From NCBI GenBank assembly GCA_015065065.1, contig SVQX01000014.1:1-45663 (forward strand): DNA of 45,663 nucleotides. Direction: 5' to 3'. Positions 38,641 through 45,663 of the stretch are shown here, in pieces. The translations under genes and the position numbers were made by a program. This stretch comes from Oscillospiraceae bacterium. Its GTDB lineage: Bacteria > Bacillota > Clostridia > Oscillospirales > CAG-272. Positions within the stretch are counted from its first letter, which is position 1; the number at the start of each line of letters is the position of its first letter. The notes beneath the pieces were generated by a model that ran no database searches, had not been told where the DNA came from, and saw only the letters and a list, made by a program, of their open reading frames with translations.

Positions 38641-39066
38641 AAACAAATTTCAAATCTCTTTCGGCGTTGCTTCCCCAACCACCAACCACATCAGTCGCGT
38701 TTGATTTCCAATCTGCGACCTATCGGTATAATTTGTAAGAGCGTTTGTGTGATGGCTTGCTACCCACGAACCCAACCCCAAGGTGGGAGGGTTTCCAAAG
38801 GGAGGGAGGAATTGAGGAGGCAGACCGAAAATTTGAGCTTGCTGAAATTTTGAGGTCAACGACTCATCCTCCCAACCTTTGGTCACAGAATATCGTGTGT
38901 TTTTGGCGTTACGCCAAAACGCTGAATCCCATTCAGCGAACACGATTTCGGGAACTGACTTGCAAGCAAGTCAGTTCGGATCTTCTGCGCCACTTTCCGT
39001 TAAGACAGAAAGTAACATGATATTTCAATAGCTTTTATGTTACTTTCCGTTTCGCCGGAAAGCAAC
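38641..39066. repeat. Intergenic element, copy 2 (inverted relative to copy 1)
   Basis: TTGATTTCCAATCTGCGACCTATCGGTATAATTTGTAAGAGCGTTTGTGTGATGGCTTGCTACCCACGAACCCAACCCCAAGGTGGGAGGG... is the reverse complement of 33427-33612; outer hairpin GTTACTTTCCGTTTCGCCGGAAAGCAAC (39039-39066). Confidence 0.85.
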
Positions 39067-39112
39067 ATAAAACACCTCAACAAAAATAAAATTCTTTACA
39101 ATTTAAAAAGGG

Positions 39113-40612
39113 TTATTTGTCGTTTTTGTTCATCTCCGCGGTTCTCGCGCTCGCTCGTCGATTTTTGAACGACGCCTTTATCGCTTCAAATTTCTCAACG
39201 AGAAAAATATCCTCGTCCGGGTTTTCCATAAAGGCAAAATAAGTAACCGCCAGCATAGCGTAGGGTGCGGGGCAAAATTCGCCCGGATTTACCTGCGACA
39301 TCATCCAAAGTCCGACGTAGGACATAAACAGCGTAAGATTCATAAGGCTTCTGTTTTTTACAAATATCGCGGCACGGTACACCAGCTGATAGCCGTAAGC
39401 CAGGATTCCGACGATACCAAGACTACCTACTACCTGCGGTACCCACATGTGGTACCAGTTCATAGCACCCTTAACGGGACTGTAAATATCGGAGTTGCCC
39501 GTATATCCCAAGCCCACACCAAATACAGGGTTGGAGGCAAAGTCGCCCTTCATCCGCTCAAGAAGCTGCACTCTTGTTTCTCCGGAGCTGATAAATCCGT
39601 CGAACACCTGCTTGACTATATCAATTCTCGACATTCCCTCCTCGGCTGAAGCTCCGCCGAGCGTTGCAAGCCGCGGCAGGACGTACCATACCGCTCCCAA
39701 AAATGCGACAAGTGTTCCAAGGAATATTACACGCCTCACGATGCCGCCCACTCCCTTCTGATATGCCGCGGAATAGACGATAAGCAGGACTATCAACTCT
39801 ACCGTTCCCATCAGAAGTCCCGCCCGCGAGCCTGAAAAGACCATTGCCGCGTACATGATAGGCAGAGATATAAAGTCCACGTATCTCTTTGATGAATACA
39901 ATAGCGGGAACGGCATTGCCATCATAATGAGCGTGGAGAGATTATTGGCGAACTGAGGTCGCAAAAACGTACCTCTGCGCAAAAATACATCCCAATTTGA
40001 AACGTACACCCACAGAATAGAGAAGGCGGCGAGCATGCCCACAAGATACATAACGCGCACAACACCTTGAGGCGTATCCGAATCGACCTGCGATTTGACA
40101 AGTATATAAAAAGCCACCATACCGATACCGAGCCCGAGAACGTAAAACATAGACGAGCCGCCGAAATAATCGGATGCGGATATACTTCCAAGACCGCCTA
40201 ACGTCACAGCTGCCGTCACTGCGCACAAGCCCCAAAAGGACTTGCCGATACGGAAAGGCTTTCTGTATTTTATAAAATGGAATATCACCGCGAGCAGCGC
40301 GGGAATGGCTACCCATATAAAGCTCGGGGAGGTAAATTCATCCGCCGAATTGTAGCACGCCGTAGCAAGCACGACTATCATCATAGCGGGCTGCATAGCG
40401 TCCGTAAGCCTTGACGACACGACCAGCATTACTGCTGTGATAAGCACGAGAATCTGAATACCCGTGTACATATGGTCGTTGACTAATATAATGCCACCGG
40501 TATCGCCGCCAAATCCGTCCCATCCCACGAGAATAATGCACACTGCGATAGCAAGCAGTACTATGGAATATATATACGAAAACGCTTTTGTTTTTATATA
40601 CTTATCAAGCAT
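39113..40612 (-). CDS. O-antigen ligase-like polytopic membrane protein
   Basis: 499 aa, many TM segments; GSRAGLLMGTVELIVLLIVYS; NPVFGVGLGYTGNSD...MNWYHMWVPQVVGSLGIVGIL (Wzy/WaaL-like pattern). Confidence 0.75.
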   Translation of the reverse strand: MLDKYIKTKAFSYIYSIVLLAIAVCIILVGWDGFGGDTGGIILVNDHMYTGIQILVLITAVMLVVSSRLTDAMQPAMMIVVLATACYNSADEFTSPSFIWVAIPALLAVIFHFIKYRKPFRIGKSFWGLCAVTAAVTLGGLGSISASDYFGGSSMFYVLGLGIGMVAFYILVKSQVDSDTPQGVVRVMYLVGMLAAFSILWVYVSNWDVFLRRGTFLRPQFANNLSTLIMMAMPFPLLYSSKRYVDFISLPIMYAAMVFSGSRAGLLMGTVELIVLLIVYSAAYQKGVGGIVRRVIFLGTLVAFLGAVWYVLPRLATLGGASAEEGMSRIDIVKQVFDGFISSGETRVQLLERMKGDFASNPVFGVGLGYTGNSDIYSPVKGAMNWYHMWVPQVVGSLGIVGILAYGYQLVYRAAIFVKNRSLMNLTLFMSYVGLWMMSQVNPGEFCPAPYAMLAVTYFAFMENPDEDIFLVEKFEAIKASFKNRRASARTAEMNKNDK

Positions 40613-40690
40613 AGAGATCTCCTTTGCACGTCAGTACGCGGGACGCGCCGACTTAATACTAAATAATGGAGGTTGACATTATACCTTGTA

Positions 40691-40719
40691 ATTATACCAT
40701 GTATATGCTTTCTTGTCAA
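40691..40719 (-). promoter_or_regulatory. Consensus promoter of O-antigen ligase-like gene
   Basis: Reverse strand TTGACA (40719-40714), 17 nt, TATAAT (40696-40691). Confidence 0.8.
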
Positions 40720-40806
40720 CCCCGAAACAGCCTGCCGATTTTCCCCTATTATTTGGTATAAAGGTAGCGCAAAATGCCCTTCCGATAAGAAATTTGCCGA
40801 AAAGTA

Positions 40807-40835
40807 TTGCAAAATCACAGAAAATGTAGTACAAT
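40807..40835 (+). promoter_or_regulatory. Promoter of the nucleoside-diphosphate sugar dehydratase gene
   Basis: TTGCAA (40807-40812), 17 nt, TACAAT (40830-40835). Confidence 0.6.
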
Positions 40836-40990
40836 AGCTGTGTATGCGGATGCGAGACATCCGAAAACACGTTTGAAAATACGTTTACTCTGCTTTTTTC
40901 TGCTTTACATATCCCAAGGACTTCCCTGCCAAGGTCGGCAAAAGCAGCACCGCTCGGTGCTTCACTATTACGAGATTTGGAGGAAATACC

Positions 40991-43036
40991 GTGAACGACA
41001 ATTTGACTAAAAATAAGAACGGCGCGGGAACGCCGCACAAAAAACACGCCTTTACATTCGGGAAGCGCAAGATCCTGCTCCTGCTTATCGATATCGTCTG
41101 CTTCGTTGTGTCTTACATCGCCGCAACTGTTTTTGCGGGTGTGTTCGATCAGCATTTCGATGCCACGTTCTCGGGACATCTGCTCGTCGGCGGCATTATT
41201 TTAGCTTTAATAATGCTCGTGCGCCTCGCGTTGTCCGTCTATCGCACAATATGGCGTTATCCTAACGTCCGTGCTTATCTCGGCGTGGTCGTGTCCGACG
41301 TTATCGGAGGCTTGGTCGCGGGCGCTGTCATTCGCCTTCTTGTCCCTTCAAGCATGCGCGGATACCTCGGATTTTCCGAGGTGGCGTTTGTCGTGGTTGC
41401 ATTTGATCTGGTGACGCTTACCAGCAGATTCTGCTATCAGCTGCTTCACCTTCACAAAAGCTCTACGAAAAAGCCCTACAACTCCAAGGTCCTCATGAAT
41501 AAGATCGGAGTTGCCATCCTCGGTGCGGGACAAATAGGTATCCGACTTGCCGAGGAGCTGACGCTCAATCCCCTTTCCCACTACAAGCCTATATGCTTTA
41601 TTGATAACGATCCTGCCAAGGTCGGCGCACGTATTCAGGGGCTTGAGGTCTTGGAGGAGAATGAAAACGTCATACATATTCTGAAAAACATGCCCGTTCA
41701 GGAGATATTTATTGCCCTGCCCAACATTTCGTCCAAGCGTGCCGCAGAGCTGTACGAGTTCTTCGGACAGACGGGATGCAAGATCAAAATGTACGACTAT
41801 CCCGTCAAGGATATGGCAACCGACGAGGAGGAGGAAAACGCATCCTCCCGCCGCAAGCTCCGCGAGCTTCATATCGAGGATCTGCTCTTCCGCGACCCAC
41901 TTGCCATCAACGACCCCGAGGCTAAAAAATACTACACGGGTAAGACCGTTTTAGTAACGGGCGGCGGCGGCTCTATCGGAAGCGAGCTTTGCAGGCAGAT
42001 AGCCAAATGCAAGCCGCGTCGACTCATTATTCTCGACATATACGAGAACAATGCATACGCCATTCAGCAGGAGCTGATACGGATATACAAGGACAAGCTG
42101 AATATCGTCGTGGAGATCGGTTCTGTGCGCGACGTAGCGCGTCTTGACAGCATATTCCGCATGCACAAGCCCAACGTAGTATTCCACGCGGCGGCTCACA
42201 AGCACGTTCCCTTGATGGAGCATAGCTCCTGCGAGGCGATAAAGAATAACGTGATGGGGACTTACAACGTGGCAAATGCAGCCGAGCTTCACGGCGTTGA
42301 GAAATTTATTCTGATCTCCACCGATAAAGCAGTAAATCCCACCAACATCATGGGAGCATCCAAACGGATGTGCGAAATGATAGTGCAGTGCCGAGCGGAC
42401 AGCAACACCTCCTTTGCGGCGGTGCGCTTCGGTAACGTTCTCGGCTCTAACGGCTCTGTGATCCCTCTGTTCCGCGAGCAGATCGAAAAGGGCGGACCTA
42501 TTACCATCACGGATAAAAAGATCATAAGGTACTTTATGACCATTCCCGAAGCCAGCCAGCTCGTAATGCAGGCGGGCGCCATGGCAAAGAGCGGCGAATT
42601 GTTCGTGCTTGACATGGGCAAGCCTATCCGTATACTTGACCTTGCGGAAAACATGATAAAGCTGTCGGGACTCGTTCCCTACAAGGATATCGATATCGTT
42701 GAGATCGGTCTGCGACCGGGCGAAAAGCTCTACGAGGAGCTGCTCATCAAGTCCGAAACTCTGTCGACCACCTCAAACAAGCTTATATTCATTGAAAAAG
42801 ACGCACCTCTGACACGCGATGAGGTAGAGGACAAGCTGAGGCTGCTGAAGGACGCTGTTGAAAGATCAAAATGCGATTCCGAGGCATCCTGCATCAAGCG
42901 TGCCATGAAAAGGGCAGTGCCAACTTACAACGATCCCGAATTCGTCAATCTTTCATTTGAGGATTCGGAGGAAAAGCGGCAATCCGAGGAGGATGAAGCC
43001 GCAAAAGAGTCTGCTCCCATCGGCGCGTCCCTCTGA
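40991..43036 (+). CDS. Membrane-bound polysaccharide biosynthesis nucleotide-sugar 4,6-dehydratase (CapD/WbpM/PglF-like)
   Basis: N-terminal TM segments; GVAILGAGQIGIRLAEEL; GKTVLVTGGGGSIGSELCRQIAK; FHAAAHKHVPLME; STDKAVNPTNIMGASKR; RFGNVLGSNGSVIPLFREQI. Confidence 0.93.
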   Translation: MNDNLTKNKNGAGTPHKKHAFTFGKRKILLLLIDIVCFVVSYIAATVFAGVFDQHFDATFSGHLLVGGIILALIMLVRLALSVYRTIWRYPNVRAYLGVVVSDVIGGLVAGAVIRLLVPSSMRGYLGFSEVAFVVVAFDLVTLTSRFCYQLLHLHKSSTKKPYNSKVLMNKIGVAILGAGQIGIRLAEELTLNPLSHYKPICFIDNDPAKVGARIQGLEVLEENENVIHILKNMPVQEIFIALPNISSKRAAELYEFFGQTGCKIKMYDYPVKDMATDEEEENASSRRKLRELHIEDLLFRDPLAINDPEAKKYYTGKTVLVTGGGGSIGSELCRQIAKCKPRRLIILDIYENNAYAIQQELIRIYKDKLNIVVEIGSVRDVARLDSIFRMHKPNVVFHAAAHKHVPLMEHSSCEAIKNNVMGTYNVANAAELHGVEKFILISTDKAVNPTNIMGASKRMCEMIVQCRADSNTSFAAVRFGNVLGSNGSVIPLFREQIEKGGPITITDKKIIRYFMTIPEASQLVMQAGAMAKSGELFVLDMGKPIRILDLAENMIKLSGLVPYKDIDIVEIGLRPGEKLYEELLIKSETLSTTSNKLIFIEKDAPLTRDEVEDKLRLLKDAVERSKCDSEASCIKRAMKRAVPTYNDPEFVNLSFEDSEEKRQSEEDEAAKESAPIGASL

Positions 43037-43044
43037 TTACAATA

Positions 43045-43083
43045 AAAAAACTTGCGGCGGAAATTCCGTCGCAAGTTTTTTAT
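43045..43083. terminator. Bidirectional terminator between convergent genes
   Basis: AATAAAAAAACTTGCGgcggaaattccgtCGCAAGTTTTTTATT. Confidence 0.9.
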
Positions 43084-43102
43084 TGCTTTCAATTATTCCC
43101 CG

Positions 43103-44239
43103 TTAATCTCCGTCAACCTTTTTTTCGCCCTTGGAGATAATATTCCACAGGAATTTGAAAAGGTAGACCAAATAGGTCGCAACAACAGCCACCGCGCCCA
43201 AAATTGCCGCATACTTCGTGATGCTCGGCACAAGGCTGTCGGGGGTACGCACAACGGTAACAACGGGATCAACAAGCACACATTCCACCTCGACCTTGCC
43301 CGTAACGTACTCAAGCTGCTCCTCTACGTAATCGCAAAGGTGGAGCTGGAAGCAATCAACCAGCTTATTTGCAAACTCCTCGTCCTCGGGAACGGAGATG
43401 GATATCTTGACGTATCCCTTGTTAAACGCCGTTGTTTCCTTCGTTTCGTCCGCCTTCGGGATATTGGAGTCAAAATATTCGTACGTTGTGGACTCCATAA
43501 TAGTGAGAATTTGGTTCTCTACACCGGGATCCTTTCTCCACTCTGCGAGGACTCTTTCTACTGCTTCATCAGCCGCCATTTTCTTTTGATCGACAAGGTC
43601 ATTTGCCTCGGCAAGCTCTGTCTGCAGAAGCACTTTTTGCGCTTGCGCCGTAGAATAATATTCGTTGTAATAGTCGTTCTTTGCCTTTTCAGCCGCAAGC
43701 AGCTTTTCCTCGTATACTGCGATCATCCTCAAGTGGTTCTCGTCGGTGGCAAAACCCTCGACTGCAGCCTCCTTGTAAAGCTTGAGAACGTTGAATATCG
43801 CATCATACTCGGTTTTAAGACTGTTGTATTTACTGTCTACAACTGCCGTATAGTAGCTTGACATCTCGTAATACTTTTCGCGTCTTGCCTCGCGCGCAGC
43901 CTCATACTCATCCAAAGCCTTTACAGCAGCCGCATAATCAGCGGCGTTGCATTTATCCTTCGGAGGAAGTCCGTTCTCCTCCAAAAGAAGCGTTTCGGCG
44001 AAGCGTCCCGTGCGCAGATTGAACAGCAGTCGGTCGCTGTCATCAATAGGTGAGATGCTGATGCTAAGCTCCGCAACGTATTCCGAGCCCATAGCAGCGG
44101 ATACTCCGCCGATAGCGCCTCCTATAATGGCAACAACGATTCCTACTATCAAGATCATCTTGAATTTTTTAACGAAAAGCTTAAGAAGATCTCCCAAGTA
44201 CACGGTCGCTTTTCCGGTGCCGGTCTTATTCTGTTCCAT
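43103..44239 (-). CDS. Wzz-like chain-length determinant / polysaccharide co-polymerase
   Basis: LGDLLKLFVKKFKMILIVGIVVAIIGGAIGG N-terminal TM, central coiled coil, C-terminal TM ITKYAAILGAVAVVATYLVYLF. Start taken at 44239. Confidence 0.8.
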   Translation of the reverse strand: MEQNKTGTGKATVYLGDLLKLFVKKFKMILIVGIVVAIIGGAIGGVSAAMGSEYVAELSISISPIDDSDRLLFNLRTGRFAETLLLEENGLPPKDKCNAADYAAAVKALDEYEAAREARREKYYEMSSYYTAVVDSKYNSLKTEYDAIFNVLKLYKEAAVEGFATDENHLRMIAVYEEKLLAAEKAKNDYYNEYYSTAQAQKVLLQTELAEANDLVDQKKMAADEAVERVLAEWRKDPGVENQILTIMESTTYEYFDSNIPKADETKETTAFNKGYVKISISVPEDEEFANKLVDCFQLHLCDYVEEQLEYVTGKVEVECVLVDPVVTVVRTPDSLVPSITKYAAILGAVAVVATYLVYLFKFLWNIISKGEKKVDGD

Positions 44240-44299
44240 AGTGTATACGTCCTTTCCAACGCCGCGCATGACGTGACGGCATTTCAAAATCAATTTATA

Positions 44300-45484
44300 T
44301 CAGAATTTTCTCCAAACCATTTTATTGACGACGCCTGTGTAGCTTTGGATTATTTTTACCACCTTGGTGGAAACGTTTTCCTCAACGTAGGTGGGAACGG
44401 GAATTCCGTGGTCGCCGTTCTCCGTCATATCCACTGCTGTTTCGACTGCCTGCAAGAGGCTGTTCTCATCAATACCAGCAAGAATAAAGCAAGCCTTATC
44501 AAGAGCCTCGGGACGCTCGGTCGACGTGCGGATGCACACTGCGGGGAAAGGATTACCAACACTCGTAAAGAAGGAGCTTTCCTCGGGAAGCGTGCCGCTG
44601 TCCGAAATGACCGCAAACGCGTTCATCTGCAAATTATTGTAATCGTGGAAACCGAGAGGCTCGTGACGAATTACACGTTTGTCAAGCTCAAAGCCGCTCT
44701 TTTCAAGTCGGTTACGGCTTCTGGGATGGCAGGAATAAAGTATCGGCATATCGTACTTCTGTGCTATTCTGTTGATAGCGTTGAACAGCGACAGGAAGTT
44801 CTTTTCCGTATCAATATTCTCCTCTCTGTGCGCAGAGAGCAGGATGTACTTCTTTTTCTCAAGTCCGAGGCGGTCAAGGATATCACTTGCCTTTATCTCG
44901 TCAAGATTTTCGTGAAGCACCTCTGCCATGGGCGAGCCCGTTACGTAGGTTCTTTCCTTGGGCATTCCGCACTCGTGCAGGTAGCGTCTTGCATGCTCGG
45001 AGTACGCGAGGTTGACATCCGAAATAATATCAACTATTCTGCGGTTTGTCTCCTCGGGCAGACATTCGTCCTTACATCTGTTGCCTGCCTCCATGTGGAA
45101 TATCGGGATATGAAGTCGCTTTGCTGCGATTGCCGACAGGCAGGAGTTTGTATCACCGAGGATAAGAAGCGCGTCAGGCTTTATCTCGTTCATCAGCTTA
45201 TAGGAGCAGTTGATGATATTGCCGACGGTCGCACCAAGGTCGTCGCCTACCGCATCCATATACACCTCGGGGGCATCCAGCTTCAGGTCCTTGAAAAACA
45301 CGCCGTTGAGGTTATAATCGTAGTTCTGTCCCGTGTGCGCGAGGATGCAATCAAAATATTTGCGGCATTTGTTTATAACCGCCGCCAGACGTATGATCTC
45401 GGGGCGCGTGCCGACGATAATAAGAAGCTTCAGCTTGCCGTTGTTCTTGAAGCTTACGTCGCTGTAATCAAGCTTGATATCCAT
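44300..45484 (-). CDS. UDP-N-acetylglucosamine 2-epimerase (non-hydrolysing, WecB/CapG-like)
   Basis: LLIIVGTRPEIIRLAAVINKC...ILAHTGQNYD...LLILGDTNSCLSAIAAKRLHIPIFHMEAGNRC...PEETNRRIVDIISDVNLAYSEHARRYL. Confidence 0.93.
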   Translation of the reverse strand: MDIKLDYSDVSFKNNGKLKLLIIVGTRPEIIRLAAVINKCRKYFDCILAHTGQNYDYNLNGVFFKDLKLDAPEVYMDAVGDDLGATVGNIINCSYKLMNEIKPDALLILGDTNSCLSAIAAKRLHIPIFHMEAGNRCKDECLPEETNRRIVDIISDVNLAYSEHARRYLHECGMPKERTYVTGSPMAEVLHENLDEIKASDILDRLGLEKKKYILLSAHREENIDTEKNFLSLFNAINRIAQKYDMPILYSCHPRSRNRLEKSGFELDKRVIRHEPLGFHDYNNLQMNAFAVISDSGTLPEESSFFTSVGNPFPAVCIRTSTERPEALDKACFILAGIDENSLLQAVETAVDMTENGDHGIPVPTYVEENVSTKVVKIIQSYTGVVNKMVWRKF

Positions 45485-45496
45485 TATTTTTCCCCC

Positions 45497-45663
45497 TTAT
45501 TTTCCCTCTTTAGCCAGCTCGTCCTGAATGTACTGAAGCGATGCGATCTTTGCCTTGGTCGCCTCAACGTCAAGGAGAGCTGTATTGTTAGAGTTGAACT
45601 CGGTCAGCGGGTTTCTATCTGCGTCGCCCTTGCTGAAGTACTTGTCGTAATTCAATCCGCGCT
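45497..45663 (-). CDS. C-terminus of a polysaccharide nucleotide-sugar enzyme, possibly CapE/WbjB-like (runs off window end)
   Basis: RGLNYDKYFSKGDADRNPLTEFNSNNTALLDVEATKAKIASLQYIQDELAKEGK*, resembling CapE-type C-terminal tails. Confidence 0.5.
   Translation of the reverse strand, partial: RGLNYDKYFSKGDADRNPLTEFNSNNTALLDVEATKAKIASLQYIQDELAKEGK

Noticed and set aside
43052-43861. 269-aa plus-strand ORF opposite the Wzz-like gene
   Set aside because: Starts within the intergenic terminator region and is antisense to a convincing Wzz-like protein.

Overview
Window from a low/mid-GC Firmicute-like (Clostridia-type) chromosome, judged from sigma-A promoters, CIRCE/HrcA, Dlt genes and gene content. 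No rRNA, tRNA, CRISPR array or intact transposase was recognised. Main blocks: efp (partial) divergent from an ABC-F ATPase; small metabolic genes; an SGNH hydrolase; a MurE-family ligase and asnA; a compact SLOG/XRE divergent pair with palindromic operators, flanked by near-identical direct-repeat terminators; GT2, RlmA-like, a two-component system and HtrA; a heat-shock operon hrcA-grpE-dnaK-[ibrA-ibrB]-dnaJ-prmA with an IbrA/IbrB-like PAPS-reductase/ParB pair between dnaK and dnaJ; a Dlt-like operon in A-C-B-SGNH order whose SGNH protein has Cys at the nucleophile position; a metF/MetH-activation/metH/pyrophosphatase operon; and a surface polysaccharide locus. Two intergenic repeat families are visible: a ~190-bp multi-hairpin repeat (2 copies, with compensatory stem changes) and a ~0.4-0.5 kb element bounded by GTTACTTTCCG hairpins (2 copies, inverted). 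The best candidates for under-described biology are the ibrAB insertion, the SLOG/XRE cassette and the covarying repeat. All product names are from reading the translations by eye; no database search was run.
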